Shown here: piece by piece, positions 9,786 through 18,720 of the stretch
How positions within the stretch are numbered: the stretch's first letter is position 1
Layout: every line of letters begins with the position of its first letter
Origin: Cyclobacteriaceae bacterium
GTDB taxonomy: Bacteria > Bacteroidota > Bacteroidia > Cytophagales > Cyclobacteriaceae
Length of the DNA stretch: 59,384 bases
Assembly: GCA_020436165.1 (NCBI GenBank)
Contig: JAGQYI010000039.1
Span: forward strand, 1-59,384
Direction: 5' to 3'
Notes under the pieces: generated by a model
Database searches by the model: none
What the model was told of the DNA's origin: nothing
Seen by the model: the letters and a program-made list of their open reading frames with translations, nothing else
Program-made: the position numbers and the translations under genes

Positions 9786-9934
9786 TGCGTTTTGTTCGAT
9801 AACGAACGCATAAAATTATTTAACCTAACTTCTGCTCTAAAGTCAAAAACCACTTTCATTTCAACTATTGTTTGATTTAGGATTCAGATGCCACAATTCC
9901 AGGATTGCGGTATAGTTCTTGAATTTATTTTATC

Positions 9935-10669
9935 GTGATTAAAAAAGCGCTTAAAGAAACCTTTGACCAATTGCTTGGTTTAAATGCCTCCCTTTGGCTA
10001 CAAGTGGTTGGTATGGCCATTTCGATGGCCCTTGGGGTTACAATATTCAGCACGTACCATTCACAGGGTTCTACACTTGAACTTACGCTACTCTTGCTTA
10101 CAGAACTATTTATTGTACTCTTCTCTATTTCCACATTTTCCATTTACTTGTCCAAATCGGCCGTCAAACGGTCTGAAAAACTGGGACTAAGAAAGACTTT
10201 GGGAACCTCCAGCTGGAACCTGTTTCTTGAGACCTCAGCTCAAACCACCTTTTTATTAATGGTTTCCATTGTGTTAAGCATAGGCCTGATTGATGTGGGT
10301 ATGCTCCTTGCAGGTTTAAGTTTTGAATTGGTACTTCAAAGCATTGGAATACTTCATTATGGCGTTCTTCTGTTATCAGTTTTCATTCTCTCTGAAGGTA
10401 TGTTGTTTATTATTCAGGGAGTGGCTCTGGCGCCCAATGCCAGAAATGAATTTGAAGAAACAACCCTTTACGAGAAGAACTGGTTCTTGAATCTTATAAA
10501 AGTTTTGTGCAGATTAAGCATACTATTCGGACTTTTCGCCCTGGTTTCATTTGTTCTTTTATGGTTTTCAGGTGCTATTGGCATGAGAGCAACAGTACTT
10601 GAGATCATATTTTACATAATCCTGATAACGTGGTGGGCCCTAAATAGAAAGCAAGGCAAAATAAATTAA
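9935..10669 (+). CDS. Membrane protein with an FtsX-like segment
   Basis: 244 aa from a GTG start, about six hydrophobic segments. Residues 65-110, with SAVKRSEKLGLRKTLGTSSW followed by a hydrophobic helix, closely resemble the stretch between helices 1 and 2 of FtsX/MacB-type permeases (normally RxxEIGxRKxLGAS). Only one such half is present, with no periplasmic core domain and no ABC ATPase nearby. It may be a reduced or degenerate permease. The start is uncertain; no ATG precedes the first hydrophobic segment. Similarity is my reading of the motif only. Confidence 0.55.
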   Translation: MIKKALKETFDQLLGLNASLWLQVVGMAISMALGVTIFSTYHSQGSTLELTLLLLTELFIVLFSISTFSIYLSKSAVKRSEKLGLRKTLGTSSWNLFLETSAQTTFLLMVSIVLSIGLIDVGMLLAGLSFELVLQSIGILHYGVLLLSVFILSEGMLFIIQGVALAPNARNEFEETTLYEKNWFLNLIKVLCRLSILFGLFALVSFVLLWFSGAIGMRATVLEIIFYIILITWWALNRKQGKIN

Positions 10670-10718
10670 TGGTAAAGTTTTGATAATGTTACATTACTCA
10701 ACATCCATACTATTGAAT

Positions 10719-10726
10719 TAATTTTG
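10719..10726 (+). promoter_or_regulatory. Candidate -7 box (TAATTTTG) of the GH3-auxin gene
   Basis: TAATTTTG matches TAnnTTTG exactly and ends 22 nt before the ATG at 10749. It would start the two-gene unit of the acyl-adenylase and the LysE-type exporter. The -33 region is not obvious. Confidence 0.4.
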
Positions 10727-10748
10727 TTAAACATTTATTCACTCAAGG

Positions 10749-12296
10749 ATGGCAATAATCGGTTCGCTGCTTAAAAGAGGCATTACGCTAAGAGAGAGTC
10801 TTGAACAGCAGTTTTCTTCGGCCATTGATCTGCAAAAACAGGAACTTCAAAAGCTGCTAATCAAAGCCCGGAATACACGTTTTGGTAAAACGTATAACTT
10901 TATAGATATACTTAAATCGTTCCGAACCGAGCCGGGCAATGGCTATTATGAGCAATTTAAAGCCAATGTGCCCATTCATGACTACGACAGCATGTACGAT
11001 AATTGGTGGGTACACGCCCGTGAAGGTGAAGAGGACGTTTGCTGGCCCGGAAGGATTAAATACTTTGCGCTAAGCTCAGGAACATCTGGCGCCACCAGCA
11101 AGTACATACCTATTACAAAAGACATTTTTAAGTCTATCAAGAAAACTTCGGTTCGCCAGATTCTTTCGCTTGCCAATTACGACTTACCACCGGAATTCTT
11201 TTCGAAGAAAATTCTGATGCTGGGAGGAAGCACCTCCCTTACCAAGAGTGGTCAGTTCTTTCAGGGAGATCTAAGCGGCATTACCGCTTCTCAAATGCCT
11301 TTCTGGATGCAGTTTCATTATAAACCAGGCAAAAAGATAGCGGCTGAGGTTGACTGGAATAACAAACTGGAGCATATGACCCAGAAAGCCAAAGACTGGG
11401 ATATTGGCATTATTGTAGGGGTTCCTTCCTGGATTCAGCTGCTTTTTGAAAAAATCATCGCTCATTATAACCTGAAAACCATACACGATATCTGGCCAAA
11501 CCTATATGTTTTTGTACATGGTGGGGTAGCGTATACTCCTTACAAGGCCAGTTTTGAAAAGCTGTTGGCAAGGCCACTTATAAATATGGAAACCTACCTT
11601 GCCTCCGAAGGGTATCTTGCCTTCCAGGCATATAATAATCATGGAGGAATGCGGTTAATCCTTAATGGTGGAATATTCTTTGAATTTATACCTTTTACAG
11701 GAGCTAATTTTGATGAAGACGGGCGACTTAAATCAAATCCTGAAGTTCTTTCTATTGCAGAGATAAAGGAAAACACTGATTACGCCATCTTAATAAGTAC
11801 CAATGCGGGCTCCTGGAGATACCTGATTGGGGATGTTATTCAATTCATAAATGTGAGGGAATCAGAGATCAAAATCGTTGGGCGCACCAAGCAGTTTCTG
11901 AGCATTTGCGGTGAGCACCTTTCGGTAGATAATATGAACCAGGCCATAGTAACTACAGCCAGGGAGCTGGGAATTGAGATACCTGAATTTACCGTTGCTG
12001 CCTACCCAAAGGGGGCTTATTTCGTACACCATTGGTATCTGGGTACAGATGCAGTTGTAGATACGGAAAAGGTCAAAAAAATGCTTGATGAGCATTTAAA
12101 AACCTTGAATGATGATTACACCACAGAACGCACTTCTGTTCTTAAATACCTGGAACTAGAAGCGTATCCTACTTCCATTTTTTATGGTTGGATGGCATCA
12201 AATGGGAAAATAGGTGGCCAAAATAAATTTCCTAGAGTGTTAAAAAATGAAAAATTTGAAAGCTGGAAGCTATATTTGAGCTCACTAACCCAATAA
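10749..12296 (+). CDS. GH3 auxin-responsive promoter family protein (acyl-adenylate-forming)
   Basis: 515 aa, full length for bacterial GH3 (auxin-type) proteins. The AMP-binding P-loop-like motif SSGTSGATSKYIPIT is at about residues 99-113. YLASEGYLAF and the acidic YLIGDVIQF follow at the expected spacing, then the GRTKQFLSICGEH hinge. Plant homologues join amino acids to jasmonate or auxin; bacterial members are presumed acyl-acid amido synthetases with unknown substrates. The gene abuts a LysE-type exporter 1 bp downstream, which hints at an amino-acid-like product, but this is inference. Confidence 0.82.
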   Translation: MAIIGSLLKRGITLRESLEQQFSSAIDLQKQELQKLLIKARNTRFGKTYNFIDILKSFRTEPGNGYYEQFKANVPIHDYDSMYDNWWVHAREGEEDVCWPGRIKYFALSSGTSGATSKYIPITKDIFKSIKKTSVRQILSLANYDLPPEFFSKKILMLGGSTSLTKSGQFFQGDLSGITASQMPFWMQFHYKPGKKIAAEVDWNNKLEHMTQKAKDWDIGIIVGVPSWIQLLFEKIIAHYNLKTIHDIWPNLYVFVHGGVAYTPYKASFEKLLARPLINMETYLASEGYLAFQAYNNHGGMRLILNGGIFFEFIPFTGANFDEDGRLKSNPEVLSIAEIKENTDYAILISTNAGSWRYLIGDVIQFINVRESEIKIVGRTKQFLSICGEHLSVDNMNQAIVTTARELGIEIPEFTVAAYPKGAYFVHHWYLGTDAVVDTEKVKKMLDEHLKTLNDDYTTERTSVLKYLELEAYPTSIFYGWMASNGKIGGQNKFPRVLKNEKFESWKLYLSSLTQ

Positions 12297-12297
12297 A

Positions 12298-12906
12298 ATG
12301 GTTCCTTTTTTCAACGGACTTGCTTTTGGGCTGATATTCATTTTTTCTATTGGCCCGGCTTTCTTTCTTCTCATTCAAACCAGCATTGAAAAAGGCTTTA
12401 AGAAGGCCGCTTTAATGGCTTTCGGCATTTCTGCAAGCGATATCCTCTTTGTTTACATGATTTTGAAAGGTGTCACCGAATTACTGGAAGAACCCAGGGT
12501 TCGCTTCTGGGCAAGCATTATTGGCGTTGGTTTATTGATCATTTTTGGGCTCTTTACTTTTTTTAAGCCTCCCAGAATAATGCCCCGGCATGAGCAGCAT
12601 TCGCCCAAAGGAACAAAACGGATTTTTTTAACAGGCTTTTTCTTCAATTTATTCAATCCCTCAACCATCATTTTTTGGCTTAGTATCGTTTCTATTGTTC
12701 ACATAAACCTTGGTTACACCGGCAATGAGAAGGTGTATTTTTTTACCGGAATTTTGTGTACCATTCTTTCTACTGACCTGCTCAAATCTTACCTTGCCCA
12801 AAAATTAAAACACTTTTTAACCATACGTGCGGTTTCAATTATTAACAAAACAGTTGGTGTAATTCTTATTGGATTTGGCGTTCGCTTGCTGTTTGGTGTT
12901 TTCTAA
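12298..12906 (+). CDS. LysE/RhtB-family translocator
   Basis: 202 aa with about six membrane segments. The N-terminal FNGLAFGLIFIFSIGPAFFL corresponds to the conserved GxxPGP-like first helix of LysE/RhtB exporters; here the motif reads SIGPAFF. FFFNLFNPSTIIFWLSI matches the conserved NPK/NP helix. Members export amino acids or derivatives. The start codon is 1 bp after the acyl-adenylase stop, so the pair is almost certainly one transcript. The C-terminus is basic and hydrophobic as usual. Confidence 0.8.
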   Translation: MVPFFNGLAFGLIFIFSIGPAFFLLIQTSIEKGFKKAALMAFGISASDILFVYMILKGVTELLEEPRVRFWASIIGVGLLIIFGLFTFFKPPRIMPRHEQHSPKGTKRIFLTGFFFNLFNPSTIIFWLSIVSIVHINLGYTGNEKVYFFTGILCTILSTDLLKSYLAQKLKHFLTIRAVSIINKTVGVILIGFGVRLLFGVF

Positions 12907-13156
12907 TTGATAACCAGTTATTTGCAAGTGCCTTATATGGGCCTTTCTACTTGCTATTTGCTCAATAATTAAGTAAATTTAGTACCGTGAAAGACGTATC
13001 CGGAAAGGAATAAATTCGTCCGGAATTTTTTAATTAGTATAGTTGGCGATTTGCAATTAGGATGATCGTCAAAAATTATTTTTAACAGCAGAAAACCAAC
13101 TCTTATCCGCCTTCCATAAATTGTTGGGAATTATTGTTTCACCAAATAATACTACC

Positions 13157-13486
13157 ATGATTTTTTCAATGCACTCACTGGAAGACAGAGGCTGGGAAAA
13201 GGCCGAAGGTTACGCTGAAGGTACGCTTATCAAGGTACTCAGAGATGAAAATGGTTGCAGAACTGCTTTGCTTAAGCTACCTCCTCATTTTCATATGGAT
13301 GCCCATACACACCTAAATTCAGAACAACATTTTGTGATCGATGGGTCTTATATGATCAACAACATCACTTTCGGCCCGGGTTCTTACCAGCGCATCCCAC
13401 CTAACGAAGAGCATGGATCATTTATGTCGCCCGAAGGAGCTACCGTATTGGTTATCTGGGATCGGGTGGAAGAACATGTTCATTAG
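13157..13486 (+). CDS. Single-domain cupin protein
   Basis: 109 aa from the ATG at 13157; an in-frame TTG at 13121 would add 12 residues but fits less well. PHFHMDAHTHLNSEQHFVIDG supplies the first cupin motif with three histidines and a glutamate, and GPGSYQRIPPNEEHG the second. It resembles ChrR-type cupins that bind Zn or another metal. The role could be enzymatic or sensory; no sigma factor lies nearby to support an anti-sigma role. The 250 bp before it hold nothing I can identify. Confidence 0.75.
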   Translation: MIFSMHSLEDRGWEKAEGYAEGTLIKVLRDENGCRTALLKLPPHFHMDAHTHLNSEQHFVIDGSYMINNITFGPGSYQRIPPNEEHGSFMSPEGATVLVIWDRVEEHVH

Positions 13487-13582
13487 TTAGACCCAAACGA
13501 GGCAAAATTTATACGTGCTCGTTTATAACATTTGGAAGAATACTCACAGACAGTTCGTCTGAAGAGGAGTATTTATTTGGTT

Positions 13583-14707
13583 CTATTTCTTCATCTCTTC
13601 CCGAACGTTGTAAAGCATATGATCCAGGGCTTCGCCCCAGGTCTCGTCTGCATCCCATTTAGGGCCCAGGTACACATTTCCTGAACGTAAATGCTTGATA
13701 TAGTATTTATAAACCAGGCCATTTGCAGGGATGGTGCGAAGCGTTACCCTACCGTTATTGAATATCTGGGTGGTATAACTCTGCTGGCTGCTTTCCTTGT
13801 AATTCAACAGTCGTTTTATATCTATGCCCGGAGCGTACAAACGAAGCAGCACATAGCTAAAGCCTTGCTTCTCTAACTCTTCATCCGTAAGAGAGGGGTC
13901 CACCAATTCGTATTCATAATCATAGCCTGCTTTCATTTTATCTGCCAGCACCAGATTATTCTTTTTATTCAGTGCATTCGATTCCTCAACCTGTTTCTCT
14001 ACCAGGTTGTTTATTAAACCTGTTGGCTTAGGATTGGGAATATCAACAATTTCAAACTTTGGCACCGCCAGTTTACCAAAATCAAGGTCCGTTAGATAGC
14101 CTTCCACATGCTCACCCCAAACCATTTTCACATCATCAAAATACTCAGGGGCATCATTTATCAGCAAATTCTTCTTTTCATACCGATTGGCAGCACCTGC
14201 CACTTTTTCCAGCGCTTTTGAAAAATCCTTGTTCTGTACTTTCCATGCCACCTGGCCATTTGTAAACAAAGAAGGCTTTCCATTAAAGGTGGTTACCAAT
14301 ATCACGTAGCGGGTAACGTCCTTTTTCTTTTGTTCAAAATCAGCTTTAGTGATTAATATGATGTTCTCAATTTCCCTTTTCTTCCATGCTTCCGAAAAGC
14401 CATATTGGCTATCTCTGCCTGCAAGAACCTCTTTCGAATTATAATAACCAACCACATCAATTCCTGCCTCCACAAAAACCTTGTGCGCTTCGTTTATCAT
14501 TGGTTCTGCAGATTTACCAAATTCCTGGTCAGGCAGTACTTTGGTGGTATTTACAAGCACTATGGTTTTACCCGAACGAATTGTTTCAGGCATATTGCCT
14601 GTATAATCCAGGAATACCAGCCCCGCAGTGTTGATTTCATCATCTTGCGCAAAGGAGTTAATTGAAAATACCAAGCCTAGTAATAGAAGTGCCAGCGGTT
14701 TGTTCAT
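13583..14707 (-). CDS. Secreted protein of unknown function
   Basis: 374 aa with a clear signal peptide (MNKPLALLLLGLVFSINSFA). The first half contains alternating hydrophobic strands with GKTIVLVNTTKVLPD and NIILITKADFEQK, giving a nucleotide-binding-like look but no Walker motif. The second half is lysine- and asparagine-rich with no repeats. I do not recognise the family. It converges with nothing and is transcribed alone, opposite to the cupin gene and divergent from tag. Confidence 0.65.
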   Translation of the reverse strand: MNKPLALLLLGLVFSINSFAQDDEINTAGLVFLDYTGNMPETIRSGKTIVLVNTTKVLPDQEFGKSAEPMINEAHKVFVEAGIDVVGYYNSKEVLAGRDSQYGFSEAWKKREIENIILITKADFEQKKKDVTRYVILVTTFNGKPSLFTNGQVAWKVQNKDFSKALEKVAGAANRYEKKNLLINDAPEYFDDVKMVWGEHVEGYLTDLDFGKLAVPKFEIVDIPNPKPTGLINNLVEKQVEESNALNKKNNLVLADKMKAGYDYEYELVDPSLTDEELEKQGFSYVLLRLYAPGIDIKRLLNYKESSQQSYTTQIFNNGRVTLRTIPANGLVYKYYIKHLRSGNVYLGPKWDADETWGEALDHMLYNVREEMKK

Positions 14708-14836
14708 AGCTTTTGATTTATCGTATAAAGATACTGTTTATTTGAAACGATAGCATTCAATTAAATATTACAGAAAGGTAAAGTATTCACCTATTCAAAC
14801 AAGTATTGTATTTTAGAATTTAAACAAAGCAATAAA

Positions 14837-15412
14837 ATGGCTGATCTTATACGATGCAAATGGTGTGAAAATTCTTTTGACGACTATGTAAAGTATCATG
14901 ATGATGAGTGGGGCGTTCCCGTACATGACGACCAAAAACACTATGAATTCCTGGTGCTGGAAGGCGCTCAGGCTGGGCTAAGTTGGTCCACCATCATTAA
15001 AAAACGTGAAGGCTACCGAAAGGCCTTTGCCAACTTCGACTACAAAAAAGTAGCAAAATACGATGACACCAAAATTGAAGAGCTCTTGCAGGACTCTGGA
15101 ATCATTCGCAACCGGTTAAAAGTTAATAGTGCTGTAACCAATGCACAGCGCTTTCTGGAGGTACAAAAGGAGTTCGGTAGCTTCGATGCCTATATCTGGC
15201 AGTTTGTAAACGGCAAACCCATTGTTAACAAATGGAAAGCCAACGATGCGGTGCCAGCTTCAACCAAAGAATCGGATGCATTGAGCAAAGACCTTAAAAA
15301 GCGTGGGTTTAAATTCGTTGGCACCACCATTATGTATGCGCATATGCAGGCCTGTGGCCTGGTAAACGACCATACCGTGGACTGCTTTCGGTACAAAGAA
15401 GTACTAGTTTAG
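14837..15412 (+). CDS. tag: DNA-3-methyladenine glycosylase I
   Basis: 191 aa, the normal length for Tag. The N-terminus RCKWCEN, the HDDEWGVP stretch and the C-terminal NDHTVDCF provide the two His and two Cys expected of the structural zinc site. FLVLEGAQAGLSWSTI carries the conserved glutamate of the base pocket. The enzyme excises 3-methyladenine from alkylated DNA. The Kazal lipoprotein gene follows after 18 bp on the same strand. Confidence 0.92.
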   Translation: MADLIRCKWCENSFDDYVKYHDDEWGVPVHDDQKHYEFLVLEGAQAGLSWSTIIKKREGYRKAFANFDYKKVAKYDDTKIEELLQDSGIIRNRLKVNSAVTNAQRFLEVQKEFGSFDAYIWQFVNGKPIVNKWKANDAVPASTKESDALSKDLKKRGFKFVGTTIMYAHMQACGLVNDHTVDCFRYKEVLV

Positions 15413-15430
15413 AAACAATGTTGCTCCACC

Positions 15431-15673
15431 ATGCTTAAGAACAAAAAATCACGTATTCTCTTGATTCTTTTGGTATCTCTTGTAGTCCTGGCATCTACAT
15501 GCAAAGAACAAACCGGACAAAACCAGTGCATCGATGAATCAAAAATCAATAAAGGGGCACCCTGCACTATGGAATACAAGCCTGTATGCGGTTGCAATGG
15601 TAAAACCTATGGCAATGCCTGCCAGGCAGAAAATGCAGGATTACTCTATTGGAAAGAAGGTGATTGCAAGTAA
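15431..15673 (+). CDS. Lipoprotein with a Kazal-type protease-inhibitor domain
   Basis: 80 aa. A lipoprotein signal ends at STC (Cys about residue 23). The rest is one Kazal domain with six cysteines in the expected order (CI, PC, VC, GC, AC, DC) and the core YKPVCGCNGKTYGNAC. Kazal domains inhibit serine proteases by a substrate-like loop. Tethered to an envelope lipid, it could protect the cell from exogenous or self proteases. The target is unknown. Kazal domains are uncommon in bacteria but recurrent in Bacteroidota. Confidence 0.82.
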   Translation: MLKNKKSRILLILLVSLVVLASTCKEQTGQNQCIDESKINKGAPCTMEYKPVCGCNGKTYGNACQAENAGLLYWKEGDCK

Positions 15674-15743
15674 ACTTATAATCAACTAGTTAGAGAACTT
15701 CTTTTTCTTTCTTAGTGTTTCATTCGAAATAGTCGAACTATGT

Positions 15744-15751
15744 TAACTTTG
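15744..15751 (+). promoter_or_regulatory. Candidate -7 box (TAACTTTG) of prfA
   Basis: TAACTTTG matches TAnnTTTG and is followed by CAG, ending 19 nt before the prfA ATG. Just upstream is the inverted pair TTCGAAATAGTCGAA (15723-15737), which overlaps the spacer between -33 and -7. Confidence 0.4.
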
Positions 15752-15770
15752 CAGTTCAATTTGTTAAGTG

Positions 15771-16844
15771 ATGATCGATAAATTAGAGGAAATCAAAAAG
15801 CGTTTCGAAGAGGTAGGCCAACTGCTTGTTCAACCCGATGTGGTATCGGATATGAGCAATTACACCAAGCTTAGCAAAGAATACAAGGACCTTGAAAAGA
15901 TTGTTGTTATCTATAAAGAATATTCCAACATTCTCTCCAATATAAAATCTGCCAAAGAAGTTCTCAAAACCGAAAAGGACCAGGAATTCAGAGAGCTGGC
16001 AAAACTCGAGTTGGAAGATCTTGAACCGCAGCAGGAAGAGCTGGAAGAACAGATAAAACATATGCTTATTCCCAAAGATCCTGCCGACAGCAAAAATGCT
16101 ATTCTGGAAATCAGAGCCGGGGCCGGAGGTGATGAAGCCGCTATTTTTGCGGGCGATTTATTGCGTATGTACCAAAAATTTGCTGAGAAACAGGGATGGT
16201 CACTTTCAATTACCGATTTTGTAGATGGCACTGCAGGCGGTTTTAGTAAAGTGGTTGCCAATGTAATCGGAGCAGATGTATATGGTACGTTAAAATACGA
16301 AAGTGGTGTACATCGTGTGCAACGAGTGCCTGCTACCGAAACCCAGGGCCGGGTGCACACCTCAGCAGCCTCTGTGGTGGTGCTCCCCGAAATGGACGAT
16401 GTGGAAATTGACCTTGACCTGAACGATGTACGCAGGGACGAGTTCTGCTCATCAGGACCCGGTGGACAATCGGTAAACACCACCTACTCTGCTATCCGTT
16501 TGACACACATTCCTACAGGGGTGGTGGTGCAGTGCCAGGATCAAAAATCGAAGTTGAAAAACTACGACAAAGCACTAAAAGAACTAAAGTCGCGTTTGTA
16601 TGCTATGGAGCTTCAACGCCATAACGAAGAAGTAGGTGCGGAACGCAGATCGATGATAGGCAGTGGCGATCGTTCGGATAAGATACGTACCTACAACTAT
16701 CCGCAAGGGCGTGTAACCGATCACCGAATAGGTATGTCGGTACACAATTTACCTACCGTTATGGATGGTGAAATTATGAACTTTATCGATGAGCTTCGAA
16801 TGGCAGAAAATGCCGAAAAGCTCAAAGAGGGAGCAATGGAATAA
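15771..16844 (+). CDS. prfA: Peptide chain release factor 1
   Basis: 357 aa from the ATG at 15771; a GTG directly before it is also in frame. The GGQ catalytic motif appears as SSGPGGQSVNTTYSA, which triggers peptidyl-tRNA hydrolysis. The PxT codon-recognition tripeptide is in RVQRVPATETQG, identifying RF1 (UAA/UAG) rather than RF2. Length and the coiled N-terminal domain (residues 5-100) are standard. Translation is cytosolic. The following lipoprotein gene starts 16 bp after the stop. Confidence 0.95.
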   Translation: MIDKLEEIKKRFEEVGQLLVQPDVVSDMSNYTKLSKEYKDLEKIVVIYKEYSNILSNIKSAKEVLKTEKDQEFRELAKLELEDLEPQQEELEEQIKHMLIPKDPADSKNAILEIRAGAGGDEAAIFAGDLLRMYQKFAEKQGWSLSITDFVDGTAGGFSKVVANVIGADVYGTLKYESGVHRVQRVPATETQGRVHTSAASVVVLPEMDDVEIDLDLNDVRRDEFCSSGPGGQSVNTTYSAIRLTHIPTGVVVQCQDQKSKLKNYDKALKELKSRLYAMELQRHNEEVGAERRSMIGSGDRSDKIRTYNYPQGRVTDHRIGMSVHNLPTVMDGEIMNFIDELRMAENAEKLKEGAME

Positions 16845-16860
16845 GCTCTCCCTTGCATAC

Positions 16861-18243
16861 ATGAAAAAGTATCCATCATTTATTTACTTTCTGGGGTTAT
16901 CTCTTTTACTAGGGATGTTTTCTTCCTGCAAGCGTACCGATCCTGAATTTACAGAGGGCAGTGTGCAGCTTCGCTTTTCGGAAGACACCGTATATTTCGA
17001 TACCTTGTTATCAACTGTTAAAAGCACCACCAAACGCCTCCGTGTTTACAACGATGCATCCAAGGCCGTTTCCATTTCAACTATTGGAATCACCAATACA
17101 TCAAATGCGTTTTCATTAACCGTAAATGGCATTGAGGGCAATGCCTTTGAAAATACCGATCTTTTGGCTGGAGACAGTCTGCTTATCTTACTAAATGCCA
17201 CGCTGGAGGATCAGAACGAGAACTTGCCTTATGTAGTAGAAGAAACACTTTCTTTTACCACCAATGGCGCAGAGCAAACGGTACCTGTAATTGCCTGGGG
17301 GCAGGATGCCCACTTTCTTCGAGATTCGGTTCTGGTGTGTAATTCTGTTTGGACGGCCGGAAAACCCTATGTTATTTATGATGACATATTGGTCGATTCT
17401 TTGTGCAGCCTGACGATCGAGCCAGGTACACGAGTATACTCACACTTTGGCTCCACCATCTATGTGCAAGGCACTTTGCTGGCCAATGGAACAGCACAAT
17501 CCCCTATTGAGTTTACCAATGATCGGTTCGATTCCGGTTTTGATACGGCTCCCGGTCAATGGAATGGTATTGTTTTTCTGGAAGGAAGTAAAAGCAACCA
17601 AATTACATTTGCAACCATTAAAAATGCGCATAACGCCATTTGGCTGGGCACGCCCGATAATGACACCCTACCTAATCTTACACTTGCCAATACTATTATT
17701 GAAAATAATACTGGTTCAGGTATCTTGACCTTTACTTCCGACCTCTCCATGACCAATTGTTTGGTTGATAACTGCGGAGAATTTGTTTTGGCCTGCCTGG
17801 CCGGTGGAAACATTCAAATTGTTCACTCTACATTAACCAACTATGGTTTGGGATTTTTCAGAACACAACCCATTGCAGTTTTTACAAACAACCTCCAGTT
17901 AAACGATGGTTCTGTGCTTTTGGGCGATTTGTCCGTTGAAATGGAAAACAGCATTGTTTGGGGTACACAAACCGATGAACTGGCTTTTAATGATTCAGGT
18001 GACAAATCATTCAATATATCCATTAGCAATAATCTTATTCGGACCAGCGATAGCAACATAAGTAACCAAAATATAGTGAATCAGGATCCTATATTCATTG
18101 CACCCTATGAATTCAATTACCGGATCGATACACTTTCTCCAGCTATTGACAAGGGGGTTGATTTGGGTATTTCTATTGATTTGGATAGCTTGCAGAGAGA
18201 CAACAAGCCTGACCTGGGTGCTTACGAATGGAAACAAAACTAA
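16861..18243 (+). CDS. Beta-helix lipoprotein
   Basis: 460 aa. I place the start at 16861, where MKKYPSFIYFLGLSLLLGMF followed by SSC makes a lipoprotein signal; a longer frame starting inside prfA is rejected. Residues about 25-150 form a beta-sandwich-like region, then GTRVYSHFGSTIYVQGTLLA begins a right-handed parallel beta-helix with recurring short N/I/V-rich turns to about residue 430. The end resembles the common PDLGAYEW terminus of Bacteroidota parallel-helix proteins. Probably cell-surface exposed; the ligand is unknown. Its stop overlaps the YjbQ gene by 16 bp. Confidence 0.75.
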   Translation: MKKYPSFIYFLGLSLLLGMFSSCKRTDPEFTEGSVQLRFSEDTVYFDTLLSTVKSTTKRLRVYNDASKAVSISTIGITNTSNAFSLTVNGIEGNAFENTDLLAGDSLLILLNATLEDQNENLPYVVEETLSFTTNGAEQTVPVIAWGQDAHFLRDSVLVCNSVWTAGKPYVIYDDILVDSLCSLTIEPGTRVYSHFGSTIYVQGTLLANGTAQSPIEFTNDRFDSGFDTAPGQWNGIVFLEGSKSNQITFATIKNAHNAIWLGTPDNDTLPNLTLANTIIENNTGSGILTFTSDLSMTNCLVDNCGEFVLACLAGGNIQIVHSTLTNYGLGFFRTQPIAVFTNNLQLNDGSVLLGDLSVEMENSIVWGTQTDELAFNDSGDKSFNISISNNLIRTSDSNISNQNIVNQDPIFIAPYEFNYRIDTLSPAIDKGVDLGISIDLDSLQRDNKPDLGAYEWKQN

Positions 18244-18668
18244 TAAGCGTACAAAAGGAGGTTTCGCTTCCCGCTTTCCCCAAAGGATTTCATCTTATTA
18301 CCAACCTGGTTATTAAAGAGCTTCCTGAGCTGAAACATGTAAATGTAGGCACCCTGCATGTGTACATCAAACATACATCCGCCAGCCTTTCCATCAACGA
18401 AGATGCCGACCCATCTGTGCGCAGTGATTTCGAAAAGTTCTTTCAAAAACTGGTGCCTGAACGAGAGCCTTATTATACGCATACCAGTGAGGGACCGGAC
18501 GACATGCCCGCCCATTTAAAAGCTTCGCTTTTGGGCTCCTCGGTAACAATTCCTGTAAATGATGGCCGGCTTTTAATGGGCACCTGGCAGGGAATTTACC
18601 TGGGGGAACATAGAAACCATGGAGGTAACAGAAAAATTATTTTAACATTATTGGGGTCAAGTAGTTAA
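18228..18668 (+). CDS. YjbQ/UPF0047 family protein
   Basis: 146 aa, standard length. The conserved VYIKHTSASLSINEDADPSV and TSEGPDDMPAHLK blocks and the C-terminal GTWQGIYLGEHR are all present and mark the family, with histidines that bind a metal. Members are annotated as secondary thiamine-phosphate synthase because the E. coli protein can rescue thiE mutants; the natural role is unclear. Starts inside the end of the beta-helix gene, so co-transcribed. Confidence 0.87.
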   Translation: METKLISVQKEVSLPAFPKGFHLITNLVIKELPELKHVNVGTLHVYIKHTSASLSINEDADPSVRSDFEKFFQKLVPEREPYYTHTSEGPDDMPAHLKASLLGSSVTIPVNDGRLLMGTWQGIYLGEHRNHGGNRKIILTLLGSSS

Positions 18669-18708
18669 GCCTTTGTAAACAATCACTGTTTAATTAGTCA
18701 ATTGCCGT

Positions 18709-18716
18709 TACTTTTG
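18709..18716 (+). promoter_or_regulatory. Candidate -7 box (TACTTTTG) of cysS
   Basis: TACTTTTG matches TAnnTTTG and is separated from the cysS ATG by only CGCC. Transcription would begin at the start codon or within a base or two. It parallels the glyS promoter, TACCTTTG plus CGCCC plus ATG. Confidence 0.45.
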
Positions 18717-18720
18717 CGCC

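Noticed and set aside
15911-16483. 190-aa minus-strand frame inside prfA
   Set aside because: Serine/threonine-rich antisense translation of a firmly identified gene.
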